The position numbers and the translations under genes are program-made. Of a DNA stretch of 53,017 nt, positions 1-9,049 are shown piece by piece; position 1 is the stretch's first letter, and each line of letters begins with the position of its first letter. Source of the stretch: an uncultured Raoultella sp. Its GTDB lineage: Bacteria > Pseudomonadota > Gammaproteobacteria > Enterobacterales > Enterobacteriaceae. The notes under the pieces are model-generated. The model ran no database searches. It was not told the origin of the DNA and saw only the letters and a list, made by a program, of their open reading frames with translations. The stretch lies in the NCBI GenBank assembly GCA_900759445.1, contig CAAEVH010000047.1:1-53017 (forward strand), in the 5' to 3' direction.

Positions 1-36
1 CCGCACGAATATAATGGTGGGTTACCGCCAAACGAA

Positions 37-1926
37 TCAGAAAACCGATACTGGAAAAACTCTAACGCGGTGGCCAGTTTTTGTTGACCACTTCAAAGCC
101 CCATTCCCTTTGCCCGAGGTTGGGTCATAGGTTGCAGGTGTCTCTGCAACCCCATTAACCAAATCAGATGGCTCCAGCTCTGGGGCTTCATCTTCAAGTT
201 GGTCGTCGAAATCAGAATCAGGCTCGGTAATCTCTTGCGACGTCGTGCGGATCACTTTCTCTGGTAAGCCATCAAAGCGAGGGTCGGCAAACAGTTCAGT
301 GGCTTTTTTAAAGTCGAGAATGGTGAACCACAGCTTGTCGTATTTTTCGTTGATACGCGTGCCGCGCCCGATGATTTGCTTAAATTTGGTCATCGACTGA
401 ATGTTCTGGTCCAGAACCACCAGTTTGCAGGTCTGCGCGTCCACTCCGGTGCTCATCAATTCCGAGGTGGTCGCTATTACCGGATAGGCTTTCTTCGGAT
501 TGATGAAGTTATCCAGCTGTCCTTTGCCGATGTCGTCGTCACCGGTGATTTTCATCACGTACTTTTCGTTCTTTTTTACCTGCTCTGGGTTGAGGTTGAC
601 CAGCGCCCGGCGCATACGATCGGCGTGATCGATGTCGTTACAGAAAACGATGGTTTTATCCATCGGATTGGTGCGCTTGAGATAATCAGTAATGGTTTGT
701 GCCACCAGCCAGGTGCGCTCATCAATGACCATCGTGCGATCAAAATCTTTCTGGTTATAAATACGGTCCTCGATCAGTTCACCGTGTTTATCAACCTGTC
801 CTTTTGTTGGCCGCCAACCCTGTAAGTCAACATCGATATCCACCCGCACCACTTTGTACGGTGCGAGGAAACCATCTTCGATGCCTTCTTTTAGTGAGTA
901 AGTGTAAACCGGTTCGCCAAAGTAGTCGGTGCTGGAGACTTCTTCGGTTTCTTTCGGCGTGGCTGTCAGACCAATTTGCGTGGCACTGCTGAAGTATTCG
1001 AGGATTTCGCGCCAGGCGCTGTCTTCTGACGCGCTGCCGCGATGGCATTCGTCGATAACAATCAGGTCGAAGAAATCAGGGGCAACCTGTTTAAACGCTT
1101 TTTGATGTTCTTCCGGACCGGTGATGGCCTGGTAGAGTGCAAGTTGAATCTCATAAGCAGGATCAATCGTCCTGCCTGTCACTTTTGACATCGAGCTTCC
1201 AAAAGGCTGGAAGTCGTTTGTTTTGGTTTGATCAACCAGAATATTGCGGTCAGCGAGGAACAGGATGCGTTTCTTACTTTTTGCTTTCCATAAGCGCCAG
1301 ATTATCTGGAAAGCGGTATAGGTTTTCCCGGTTCCGGTTGCCATCACCAGCAATACTCGGTTTTGCCCGGCAGAAACGGCTTCAACGGTTTTATTTATCG
1401 CCTGAAGTTGGTAATAACGCGGGGATTTACCTAAGCCATCATCGTAATAATCCTGGCTTATGACGGGCATCTGTTCGGCGGTAAACCCTTTCCAGATACA
1501 GTATCTATTCCACAGGTGCTCAGGAGTTGGGAAATCTTCCAGCTTGATTTCAGATTCAAGCTGAAGAGCGTTGCTGGTTTTATCGTGAAAGACAAAGCCA
1601 TCGCCGTTGGAGGCAAACACAAAAGGCACGTCGAGCAGGCGAGCGTAATCCAGACCCTGCTGCATACCCTTGCCTACCTCATGCTTATTGGCTTTAGCCT
1701 CTATGACTGCAAGCGGTAATCCAGGTTTGTGGTAAAGCACAATATCCGCTGATTTCACTGTCAGGCGTGCAGCCAGCTTGCCGCGTACAACCACTTTACC
1801 ATCGCGGAGTTTCACTTCCTGGCGGATCTGCGACATTACATCCCAGCCTGCGTCTTTAACCGCTGGCAGGATGTATTTGGTGATGATGTCTGTTTCAGTC
1901 AGATGAGTTTTGTTTACGCCAGCCAT
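37..1926 (-). CDS. hsdR: Type I restriction enzyme R subunit (HsdR, EcoAI/EcoEI-like), C-terminus short
   Basis: Restriction and DNA-translocation subunit of a type I system: it cuts DNA after ATP-driven translocation while bound to HsdM/HsdS. An N-terminal nuclease core is visible (Asp in SADIVLY, then EAK, about residues 62-78), followed by Walker A ATGTGKT (about 196-202), the DECH box (about 292-295) and a GRGTR motif VI. The ATG at 1926 is chosen because GGAG lies about 10 nt upstream; an in-frame GTG lies 15 bases further out. The product is about 629 residues, whereas I recall EcoAI-type R proteins near 800. The last residues ([10 protein letters not shown]) do not resemble the usual HsdM-contacting tail, so the 3' end may be frameshifted or replaced close to the window edge. 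hsdM and hsdS would lie to the left, outside the window. Confidence 0.88.
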   Translation of the reverse strand: MAGVNKTHLTETDIITKYILPAVKDAGWDVMSQIRQEVKLRDGKVVVRGKLAARLTVKSADIVLYHKPGLPLAVIEAKANKHEVGKGMQQGLDYARLLDVPFVFASNGDGFVFHDKTSNALQLESEIKLEDFPTPEHLWNRYCIWKGFTAEQMPVISQDYYDDGLGKSPRYYQLQAINKTVEAVSAGQNRVLLVMATGTGKTYTAFQIIWRLWKAKSKKRILFLADRNILVDQTKTNDFQPFGSSMSKVTGRTIDPAYEIQLALYQAITGPEEHQKAFKQVAPDFFDLIVIDECHRGSASEDSAWREILEYFSSATQIGLTATPKETEEVSSTDYFGEPVYTYSLKEGIEDGFLAPYKVVRVDIDVDLQGWRPTKGQVDKHGELIEDRIYNQKDFDRTMVIDERTWLVAQTITDYLKRTNPMDKTIVFCNDIDHADRMRRALVNLNPEQVKKNEKYVMKITGDDDIGKGQLDNFINPKKAYPVIATTSELMSTGVDAQTCKLVVLDQNIQSMTKFKQIIGRGTRINEKYDKLWFTILDFKKATELFADPRFDGLPEKVIRTTSQEITEPDSDFDDQLEDEAPELEPSDLVNGVAETPATYDPTSGKGNGALKWSTKTGHRVRVFPVSVF

Positions 1927-1941
1927 AGCAGAACACTCCAC

Positions 1942-2364
1942 GATATTGGGTTAGCTCTGATTTTACACAAAATAGTGCATCAGGTAATGACCTGAAACGA
2001 CGTTTTGGGAGGCTATTGGTAAAATCATTGTTCGGCAGGAAAAACTCCGCGGTTTCAGTTCATTTCTTGGATAGCATGATCAGATCCTATGATTAACATA
2101 TTGTGATGTTGACAGTATCAGACCTGCTTCCAACCGTTGCTATGGTGAAAAGTTTGCAATGTCCTTTGTTGGCTCGAACTAGTCAGGCTTACGGTCCCTA
2201 AGAGACGCCATGAGAGAACTGCGTGAGTTCATAATGTTCTGTAAGTGTATGGAGGAATTATTGATGTTGTCGTATTTTAGTCAACATGATGCAGATGGCT
2301 AATGGCTTTAAGTAGATATCATTGAAACAAGTAATTTAATGACATATGTAAGCTAAGGGGTTAG
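1942..2364. other. Intergenic stretch without a recognisable gene
   Basis: About 420 bases upstream of hsdR. I see no long open frame, no RNA gene and no convincing promoter pair. It is fairly AT-rich and probably contains the hsdR promoter reading leftwards. Confidence 0.5.
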
Positions 2365-3311
2365 ATGAAAAAGGTTTCGATTACTCAGGAAGAAATTAAT
2401 CAAGGCGAGGGTAATTTTCACGATTACATGAGCTACGTGAGAGATCGCTTGTCCGCCAAGTTTGTTGAAACAAATTATTCACTTTTTGCTGCAGCAGACC
2501 TTATTTCTGCAGATGGATATTAAATAGTTTTAGGGTCTAATCCGGATGATGCTGGGCTATCAGTGACAAATTGGTTGGCAAATTTTTATGGAGATAGGCA
2601 GCATATTTCCTATTGTTTTCCTCCTATTGCCTATCAAATCAATGGGATTTTATATTGTGTCAGAATGCCTATTGAAAGAATAAAAGAAATTCCTTTACTG
2701 GAGGCGGTGGTCGGTCTGACTGAAGAAGCTGTAATGAGAATTACCAGTAGTAAGCTAGAAAAACTTCAGGCTGACTATAACGAATTTTATACGATGTTCT
2801 ATGACATTAGCCGTTTTGATGTCACTACTATAATTCATTTAGAATCAGCTGCAGATCGGCTACTCGCAGGAGCTGCCCATTATGCGCTTTCTCGATGGGA
2901 AAGCCTTCACTTCATCGAACGTGCAATGAAAGAGGTTTTGGAACAGAAAGGTGTAAGATTGTCGGGTTGTGACGGTCATGACATTAGTGGCGTACTTCAC
3001 CGTGAGTGGATTAAGGCTGGATTCCTGCTCTCCCAATTGAATTACTTCAGAAGGTGATGTGCACTCCAGCTATTCGGTATCAGAGAACTCCGTATCCCTT
3101 TATTGCTTCTGTTACTGCTCACCATGCTTCGATTCGCTTGGCCGCGATTATAGCAAGGGAAATACCTCAAGAGCCTAAATTAAAAGATAAAATGATTATT
3201 AACAGCTCAGTCTTGTTTCGTGAGGGGGCATTGGCTATCGCTCGCTTATATAAATCTATGGATCCTACATCAGAAACATGGGAGCCCGTAAAACTAATAT
3301 CTCCCTCTTGA
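2365..3311 (+). pseudogene. Broken HEPN-like helical protein (in-frame stop plus frameshift)
   Basis: The ATG at 2365 opens a frame (MKKVSITQEEINQGEG...) that ends at TAA 2521-2523. The same frame then continues without a break (IVLGSNPDDAGLSVTNW...) to 3057. TAA sits where CAA (Gln) would fit. Near 3045-3050 the reading must move to another frame to continue as KVMCTPAIRYQRTPYP...ASVTAHHASIRLAA to 3311. The middle part (AAHYALSRWESLHFIERAMKEVLE, later GHDISGVLHREW) is helical and resembles HEPN domains, which are often RNases in defence and toxin systems; that assignment is by eye. The intact protein would be about 315 residues. With one stop and one frameshift it is unlikely to work as a single chain, though the part from GTG 2563 could be made alone. 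Confidence 0.55.
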
Positions 3312-3604
3312 TTAAATCAACACAAATCATCATGTTCACTGGGGGATTAAGCTTAGGAACTGTGTTTTGCTTGCTGAGAGGATATCGATTTTGAAAAATG
3401 ACTTCGGGAGATTCCTCCATAATTAGTGAAAATGAAACGACCACATACCGTTCCATTGTCGGGTCAAATTGAGCTTCTTAAGCCCATTACAGGACTGTAT
3501 CAACTGATATTCAATGGGTTAAATGGTCGTAATAAACTGCTCTCAAGGAGAGTGTGAGTCAGGTAATTTAATTGTTAGGATACAAAGGATGGCTGATGTG
3601 ATAC

Positions 3605-3780
3605 GGTTCTCGGCAAACGATGGGTGCAATTATGCGCGAACAGGGATTTAACTCGGCTTAGATTTAGCTGGAGCTTGAGCATGTGGATAAGAACGCAATA
3701 CGTGAGACGTATAACCATACTCAGTATCTGGAGGGATGTAGGGAGATGGTTCTGTTGTATACGGGTTACATTACAGTGTT
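3605..3780 (+). pseudogene. Degenerate tyrosine integrase, C-terminal fragment
   Basis: Frame translation from 3605 gives GSRQTMGAIMREQGFNSA, stop, I, stop, LELEHVDKNAIRETYNHTQYLEGCREMVLLYTGYI. The order 'R..M..ilrE.GF....iE.qLeHv..n.vr.aYnrt.yle.RreMm..wadyl' is the C-terminal end of P4-type phage/island integrases, including the catalytic-Tyr neighbourhood (YNHTQYL). Two TAG stops interrupt it, and the remaining 5' part of the gene is absent. It is a relic, and it supports arrival of the flanking genes on an integrative element. The surrounding 3312-3862 stretch holds nothing else I can name. Confidence 0.6.
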
Positions 3781-3862
3781 GATAAAAGTTAGTATAACTT
3801 CACATTATATCCCTCTGGATATAGGCATCTAGAGGGATAATAAAATTAATTTTGTTAATGAG

Positions 3863-4693
3863 CTATTTCTTTTCATTGGATGAAATTAATTCTAAATTCA
3901 GCTGCTTACAGTACAGATGGGAATTAACTTTTAAACCACCTTTGCCTGACCAACTGGCAAGATCTTGGCGGAGCTTGGATAGCCTTGTGCTAGTAATGTA
4001 ACTTGTCCTAAAACGTTCAAGCTCATCACTAACTAATGTCTGATTTGAATAAACATTCAGCGATGATGCCAAAAACTGGCATAGACGCTCACCTAACATG
4101 AGTACTTCTTTACCATAGATAGTGCGCAATATTCTGATTAAAGCACTGTTTACATCTGGGGTATGTTCTAGTACCAAATCGAGGCGACCAGTATGTAGAT
4201 CAGTAAGCCATGAGTCATTTGTAATGATCCTATCATTTTGAATATCGTAAAGAACTGAATCCCATGACATTAGGGTAGTATTCAGCAAGCTCTCCACATC
4301 TTTTTGAATGATAAAATGATTTTTAAAAGCCCAAGTCTCCTCAAGACTCCAGATATCAATGTCAACACTGAAGTCTCTAACTCTGAAGCCACCAAATTTA
4401 TTTTCAGTTATCTGCTGCAAACCATAATCAGAAAGAGCTCTATGAAGATGTCTCTTGGAACCAGCAAAAACCAAGTCAATATCAGAACGAAACTGGTGAG
4501 CCGTAAAAAGACCAATATCACGGATAAGCCCACCAAAAACATACAGATGTGCCTGCTGCGACAGCGCCTTGATTAGCGCCGTCTCGCTTTGCCTACCTCC
4601 CCGACCAGATTTGATGTAATACTTTATCCGGCGCTTAAGGAGATTCTCATCTCTGACGACATTCGTACTGGTGGAGTTTTGCGAGTTCATCAT
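3863..4693 (-). CDS. Nucleotidyltransferase with poly(A)-polymerase/CCA-enzyme-type head domain
   Basis: A 276-residue protein with the fingerprint of a class II nucleotidyltransferase head: LYVFGGLIRDIGL (about 50-62; GG and RD), SDIDLVF (70-76; the metal-binding DxD) and a third acidic pair in VDIDIWSLEETW (110-121). Its substrate is unknown; family members add nucleotides to RNA ends or to proteins. There is no obvious RNA-binding arm beyond a helical C-terminal half. The start ATG lies inside the 3' end of the upstream HD gene (47-base overlap), so the two are a translationally coupled pair. A defence role is inferred from the setting and from the fact that both partners handle nucleotides. 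Confidence 0.65.
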   Translation of the reverse strand: MMNSQNSTSTNVVRDENLLKRRIKYYIKSGRGGRQSETALIKALSQQAHLYVFGGLIRDIGLFTAHQFRSDIDLVFAGSKRHLHRALSDYGLQQITENKFGGFRVRDFSVDIDIWSLEETWAFKNHFIIQKDVESLLNTTLMSWDSVLYDIQNDRIITNDSWLTDLHTGRLDLVLEHTPDVNSALIRILRTIYGKEVLMLGERLCQFLASSLNVYSNQTLVSDELERFRTSYITSTRLSKLRQDLASWSGKGGLKVNSHLYCKQLNLELISSNEKK

Positions 4694-6062
4694 GTAATGC
4701 TATCAGATAACTGTCAGTCATGCCCGAAATCGCATCAGCGAGCAACTGAGCTTCTTTGTAATGGGCTGGTAAGTCGTTTTTTTGTTCAAAAATACGCCGA
4801 TAGTTTTCCGAAATGCGACCGTAAACGTAACGACCAAATGGTGTATCCCATTGGGTGCCACCTGTTGCACGACCTTTAATTCCGAGCCACAGCATATCCA
4901 TTAGGCCCTTGATATAGTTAGAGCCTTTTAGCTCAAGCTTAAGGACACTACTGTGCTTGTAGCCCCTGGAACTGTCAAATTTCTTCAATACATTACACAA
5001 GTTTCTACCATTGCTTTCAGACACCAAGTCCTTGATTTGGCAATTGTCATTCAAAAATTTGTCGATATTATCTTTAAATGCGATAACAACCGCATCAACA
5101 AGCTCTGCGATGGCGTAGACACGAAACTTTTGCATGCTCATATCATTAAGCTCAGCAGGGGAAAGGTCTTGTTGCGCGTAGGTCGTATGATCTTCTTTGC
5201 AATTATCCACAACGCGTTTCGCCACAACATCCTCTTTACAAAGCTGATGACACTGAATGAAATCCATAAGGTCGTGAAATGAGGCAAGCCCTTTTTTCAC
5301 AATATCTTCAGCATCAAGTACTGAGTAGGCGATGTCATCACAAGCTTCCATTAGGTAGGTAAATGGATGACGAACACCTTCGCACAAGCCAGTTTTTTCC
5401 CAGACATCATGCACAACATCTTTCTCTGAAAGGAAGAAACCGTGTTTACTCCATAGCTCGGAATTTGCATCCGACGATATGGGGTACTTGATCATTGATG
5501 CTAGGGTGGCATAGGTAAGATTTAGCCCATAATTATCATTTAAAATTTGAAGCTTAGTCACCAAACGAAAGGTCTGAGAATTCCCATCAAAACGACGAAA
5601 ATCGTCATAAAGTTTTTCTTTATACTCTTTAGTCTCTTCAGGCAGGTTTTTTGTAAACCATTCACTCATAGCTTTCTCACCTTGATGCCCAAAAGGTGGA
5701 TTGCCCATATCATGCACCAAACCAATTGTCGCTAGCAGTGCGGGTACATCGCGCTCTAGGCAGATGTCTTTGCAAACATCCTTGAATACCTCATCTTGAA
5801 GCTCAAAAGCCAGTCGCATGCCGATTCCTCTCGACAAATTAGCCACTTCATGTGAATGAGTAAGACGTGTTCTAACACTATCATTTTTATCCAAAGGAAA
5901 AACTTGTGTTTTATCTGCTAACCGACGAGTAGGTGCAGCGAAGAGGATACGGTCAAAATCACGTTCTATCTGCTGCCTACCTTTGGAAGTATCTTGGGAT
6001 GAATCCTTATTTTCTTTTTTGGGTTTACGACGATTGCTGTTTAAGAGGTCATTCCAATGCAT
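4647..6062 (-). CDS. dGTPase-like HD-domain dNTP triphosphohydrolase
   Basis: A 471-residue HD-superfamily protein matching dGTPases. It has ERDFDRILFAAPTRRLADKTQVFPL (about 33-57), RTRLTHSHEVANLSRGIG (64-81, metal-binding His) and LVHDMGNPPFGHQGEKA (115-131; the HD pair followed by the NPPFGH motif). Dgt-type enzymes split dNTPs into nucleoside plus triphosphate, and some bacterial members defend against phage by draining dNTPs. This copy lies in the island, is AT-rich, is divergent from a methylase gene and overlaps the downstream nucleotidyltransferase gene. Chromosomal dgt normally stands alone, so I infer an accessory, probably defensive, role. Confidence 0.75.
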   Translation of the reverse strand: MHWNDLLNSNRRKPKKENKDSSQDTSKGRQQIERDFDRILFAAPTRRLADKTQVFPLDKNDSVRTRLTHSHEVANLSRGIGMRLAFELQDEVFKDVCKDICLERDVPALLATIGLVHDMGNPPFGHQGEKAMSEWFTKNLPEETKEYKEKLYDDFRRFDGNSQTFRLVTKLQILNDNYGLNLTYATLASMIKYPISSDANSELWSKHGFFLSEKDVVHDVWEKTGLCEGVRHPFTYLMEACDDIAYSVLDAEDIVKKGLASFHDLMDFIQCHQLCKEDVVAKRVVDNCKEDHTTYAQQDLSPAELNDMSMQKFRVYAIAELVDAVVIAFKDNIDKFLNDNCQIKDLVSESNGRNLCNVLKKFDSSRGYKHSSVLKLELKGSNYIKGLMDMLWLGIKGRATGGTQWDTPFGRYVYGRISENYRRIFEQKNDLPAHYKEAQLLADAISGMTDSYLIALHDELAKLHQYECRQR

Positions 6063-6304
6063 GAGAGTTCCTGATGAAGATGTGGTCCACTAAAGTTTCA
6101 TACATATTAACAATGGAATATTGTAAAAATCATGATTAACCGCACAAAAAACGAACATAAGCACATGATATTATTAGTTCTGCAATTATTTTTTTAGTCT
6201 GAATGCCGTGAAATAAAAATCACAATCATTCCGAATTGTGAAACATTTTTTACCATTCTTTTTGACTACCAAAATCCAGCGTTTGAAGAACAATTAAAAT
6301 TGAC

Positions 6305-6328
6305 ATCATCGTCAAAAATGACGATGAT
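6305..6328. promoter_or_regulatory. Perfect inverted repeat in front of the methylase gene, inside its probable promoter
   Basis: ATCATCGTCA and TGACGATGAT flank a four-A spacer, ending 6 bases before the methylase ATG. TTGACA at 6300-6305 could be the -35 box and GATGAT at 6323-6328 a weak -10. That would put the transcript start at or next to the ATG (a leaderless mRNA); no Shine-Dalgarno sequence precedes this ATG. The palindrome is the right size for a dimeric repressor. Confidence 0.45.
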
Positions 6329-6334
6329 TACCTC

Positions 6335-7006
6335 ATGAGATATCCTGGCGGAAAAGGCAAGTGCTACCAACGGCTCATCAACTTGATGCCCGAGCACCAA
6401 ACGTACATTGAGACGCACTTAGGCGGAGGCGCAGTTATGCGCAACAAACTACCCGCTAAAAAAAGTATTGGTGTAGATCTAGATAGCAAAGTCATTGAAC
6501 AGTGGCGTAAAACAGAGCCATGCATGTGTGAACTCATTAACGATGATGCCCTGTCGTTTCTTAGCACATTTCCATTTAAGGGAAATGAGTTAGTTTACGT
6601 TGATCCACCATACGTTCACAGCACCCGGAAACGCAGCCGAATCTATCGACATGAATACAGTGATGATAACCACCGACAACTGCTTGAAAAGATATTATCA
6701 CTAACATGTAACGTTATGATTTCTGGATATGAAAACTCTCTTTACAACGAAATGTTAACAAGTTGGCGCTGCGTCAAATTTAACGCAAAAACCCACTCAG
6801 GTATTCGAGAAGAAAGCGTGTGGATGAACTATGCTCCACCAGCAAAGCTTCATGATTCACGTTATCTAGGTAACAACTACAGAGAAAGACAAACCGTTGC
6901 TCGTCGTCGTGCCCGCTTGTATGACCGGATCGAGCAGATGGAGCAAACAGAGCGTAGTGAATTAATTCAATGGCTGAATACCAAATATGGTCTGGAGACA
7001 GTATGA
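6335..7006 (+). CDS. Dam-type (D12 class) DNA adenine N6-methyltransferase
   Basis: 223 residues. MRYPGGKGK at the N-terminus is the SAM-binding motif I of D12-class adenine methylases (usual form KxxGGKxxL). THLGGGAV (28-35) and YVDPPYVHS (about 88-96) give the FxGGG-like segment and the catalytic DPPY. The motif at the very N-terminus fixes the start at 6335. The enzyme should methylate adenine in double-stranded DNA; the recognition site cannot be read from sequence. Its TGA overlaps the ATG of the glycosylase gene (ATGA at 7003-7006), so the two are coupled. Divergent from the HD/nucleotidyltransferase pair. Confidence 0.85.
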   Translation: MRYPGGKGKCYQRLINLMPEHQTYIETHLGGGAVMRNKLPAKKSIGVDLDSKVIEQWRKTEPCMCELINDDALSFLSTFPFKGNELVYVDPPYVHSTRKRSRIYRHEYSDDNHRQLLEKILSLTCNVMISGYENSLYNEMLTSWRCVKFNAKTHSGIREESVWMNYAPPAKLHDSRYLGNNYRERQTVARRRARLYDRIEQMEQTERSELIQWLNTKYGLETV

Positions 7007-7848
7007 CTCAGCGCGGAGCTGTAATTATAGGGCCAACTATAATCAACCTCGATTTTCCTGCAGCTGATCAAGCCATACTACCAGGAGTAATGTGGGGAAA
7101 GATTGAAGCATTTCCCTCCCCTGCATACTGGGCTTACCAAGTCTTTGCTCGCCGGTTGGAAGTTAATACAGTTAATTACAAACTGGGGCGGACCTTAAAA
7201 GAGGAAGTAGGAGCCTGCTTACTTGGTGGACATGGAATACCTGCAGCAATAGGCATTGCCGCATTTAACCTGTTAAAAGCATATGGAGCATTTGAAGCAC
7301 CATCTCCTTCAGAAGAACTTCTTTACGAATGGCTTTCTCAGCCGATTGATACAGGTAGTAAATCCGTGCGTTACCGTTTCGCAAAGCAGAAATCCCGTTA
7401 TCTAGCCGCAGCCTTGAACAAATTAGATGTCGAAACACCACCACTTGAATCAGGCCGACTGCTCCGCGACTGGCTAACTACTATTCCGGGTATTGGCTAT
7501 AAGACAGCATCATGGGTAGCACGAAATTGGCTTGGTGCAGATGATATTGCAATATTAGATATTCACATTCTGCGAGCTGGCCTATTGGCTGGTTTTTTCC
7601 CTCAAGACCTAACTGTAGAACGCGATTATCTGAAGCTTGAACAACTGTTCATCCAGTTTAGTGAATCAATGGGAGTGAAAGCCTCAGAGCTGGATGCTCT
7701 CATTTGGTACGAAATGCAGGCATCATCAACTACAGTTTTTACTTTGCTTGAATCCTCGAGAGGTCAACCGCTTACAAAACTTAAACCACGTTTAACGCGA
7801 GCCAAGAACCGCCAAACCGACACCAGCCAAACAGTCCTCCAGTTTTAA
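7003..7848 (+). CDS. HhH-GPD DNA glycosylase of the 8-oxoguanine glycosylase (OGG) type
   Basis: 281 residues from the ATG in the ATGA overlap with the methylase gene. The helix-hairpin-helix is LTTIPGIGYKTASWVARNW (158-176), with the candidate Schiff-base lysine K167, followed by AILDIHI with the conserved Asp D186. The 19-residue Lys-Asp spacing equals that of OGG1 as I recall it. The N-terminal half lacks a clear OGG fold signature, so the substrate base may differ. OGG-like proteins are known accessory genes of type IV CBASS operons, where they occur with QueC- and TGT-like proteins; here a QueC operon faces this gene. The 3' end overlaps the convergent nitroreductase gene by 57 bases. 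Confidence 0.7.
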   Translation: MTQRGAVIIGPTIINLDFPAADQAILPGVMWGKIEAFPSPAYWAYQVFARRLEVNTVNYKLGRTLKEEVGACLLGGHGIPAAIGIAAFNLLKAYGAFEAPSPSEELLYEWLSQPIDTGSKSVRYRFAKQKSRYLAAALNKLDVETPPLESGRLLRDWLTTIPGIGYKTASWVARNWLGADDIAILDIHILRAGLLAGFFPQDLTVERDYLKLEQLFIQFSESMGVKASELDALIWYEMQASSTTVFTLLESSRGQPLTKLKPRLTRAKNRQTDTSQTVLQF

Positions 7849-8466
7849 ACTGGCGCACCATTCATTGCCTGTAATTCCTAGTGGACAAAAATTACATGCA
7901 AACGCTTCTGCTACAAGTGCCATCTGTCCTGTTAAAACACCTGCGTCACGCCATACAAGGCTGTCCGCATTTTCGTATTTAGCTGCGGTCATCCCTGGTT
8001 CCGCAATAAGCCTAATAACGATGCCAGATTGAATATCAAGTACTGGCAATAATTCATTGCGTACAACGTCCCTTGTCTGATTTGGCTGTGAAAGTAACGC
8101 CAACGCGTGCTTGTCCGGTAAGTAGAGTTGCCACCCATCCATTTCTGGCAAGGAAAGAACAATATGTATAGGGTGAATTGCACCAGCGGAAGGTGCTGGC
8201 CGTTGGGTTAGTGCGAAGCCTAAGCGAGAATGCCCTGCAACCATTTCTCTCGCAACTAACCAGAGCCATTCAGAAAGTAAATAATGATCCAATGATCCAA
8301 ACTCACGTCGTGTTCTACGTGAATCTATCACTGAACGCATCGGCGGCAGTAAATTACCTTCCAATGGAGGTGGTAGAAAAAAAACCTCCTCTATCGGCCA
8401 TTCAATAGGTCGGTACGTAAGAGGTTGTATGCGCGGAAAAGGGTTACCTAAGTCTGTCCAGTTCAT
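7792..8466 (-). CDS. SagB/ThcOx-type nitroreductase-family oxidoreductase
   Basis: About 224 residues. RRTRREFG near the N-terminus and RPAPSAGAIHPIHIVL (the PSAGA-HP motif) are typical of the FMN-dependent SagB/nitroreductase family. A second conserved segment, LVWRDAGVLTGQMALVAEAFACNFCPLG, lies near the C-terminus. SagB-type enzymes often oxidise modified peptides or small molecules. The start is uncertain: ATG 8466 (MNWTDLGNPF) or ATG 8478 (MKWDMNW), both inside the end of the QueC gene. It is the last gene of the four-gene operon and runs into the convergent glycosylase gene. Confidence 0.65.
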   Translation of the reverse strand: MNWTDLGNPFPRIQPLTYRPIEWPIEEVFFLPPPLEGNLLPPMRSVIDSRRTRREFGSLDHYLLSEWLWLVAREMVAGHSRLGFALTQRPAPSAGAIHPIHIVLSLPEMDGWQLYLPDKHALALLSQPNQTRDVVRNELLPVLDIQSGIVIRLIAEPGMTAAKYENADSLVWRDAGVLTGQMALVAEAFACNFCPLGITGNEWCASLKLEDCLAGVGLAVLGSR

Positions 8467-9049
8467 ATCCCACTTCATCCAGAACCTGAAAATACTTATT
8501 GCACCCACGGCAATTACCGCATGGGATATTAGCTTTGTGACAACTATGCGCCCACGCAAGACCACCCGGAGTGACACCAGAAATTCTAACCAACTCAGTT
8601 GTGGAAAGTTCTATTGCTGGGGCTTCAACGATCATGTTGCCTTCCTGGAAAGACATCAACTCACTGATTTTATACACAAAAGCTAGAGTACCATCTAAAT
8701 GAGAGCTATCAGACTTCACTGTCCCTATCCAGAGGTGCGTGACACCAAGCGTAATAGCTTTCATTGCAGCAAGTGAAATCAGCATTTGATTACGATAAGG
8801 CCACCAATCACTGGACGGTGCGTTAGAATCGGCCTCTGCACCCGCCATATCCCCAGACCCTAAAGAGCTACAATCTACTTTAATGACATGATGATCAATT
8901 TTCAGGGCGCTACAGGTCGCACTAGCTGCCTTTATTTCAGCCTCCGCAGCACGTTGACCATAATCTAAAGTAATGGCTATATCTGGTCGTTTCCACCATG
9001 CAATTGCGATAGAGTCCATGCCGCCAGAGAGCAATAGAGCTGTCTTCAT
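8444..9049 (-). CDS. QueC-like 7-cyano-7-deazaguanine-synthase family protein
   Basis: 201 residues. LLLSGGMDSIAIAWW (5-19) is the PP-loop ATP-pyrophosphatase motif. SCHKANIPCGNCRGC near the C-terminus is the QueC zinc-binding site (four Cys, spacing 6-2-2). Genuine QueC turns 7-carboxy-7-deazaguanine into preQ0; QueC-like proteins in defence operons (Cap9 of type IV CBASS, QatC of Qat) have diverged roles. ATG 9049 is chosen because it overlaps the preceding stop as ATGA. A housekeeping queC would not sit between a PfkB/NDT gene and a nitroreductase gene in a defence island, so I infer a dedicated accessory role. Confidence 0.85.
   Translation of the reverse strand: MKTALLLSGGMDSIAIAWWKRPDIAITLDYGQRAAEAEIKAASATCSALKIDHHVIKVDCSSLGSGDMAGAEADSNAPSSDWWPYRNQMLISLAAMKAITLGVTHLWIGTVKSDSSHLDGTLAFVYKISELMSFQEGNMIVEAPAIELSTTELVRISGVTPGGLAWAHSCHKANIPCGNCRGCNKYFQVLDEVGYELDRLR

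Noticed and set aside
3863..4693. CD-NTase (cGAS-like) cyclase completing a type IV CBASS with QueC and OGG
   Set aside because: The motif order GG-RD-DxD is that of the poly(A)-polymerase/CCA head, not the GS...DxD of CD-NTases, and no TGT-like gene is present.
8444..9049. Housekeeping queC for tRNA queuosine
   Set aside because: Position inside a coupled operon with unrelated nucleoside enzymes and AT-rich island composition argue for an accessory paralogue; not excluded without the genome.
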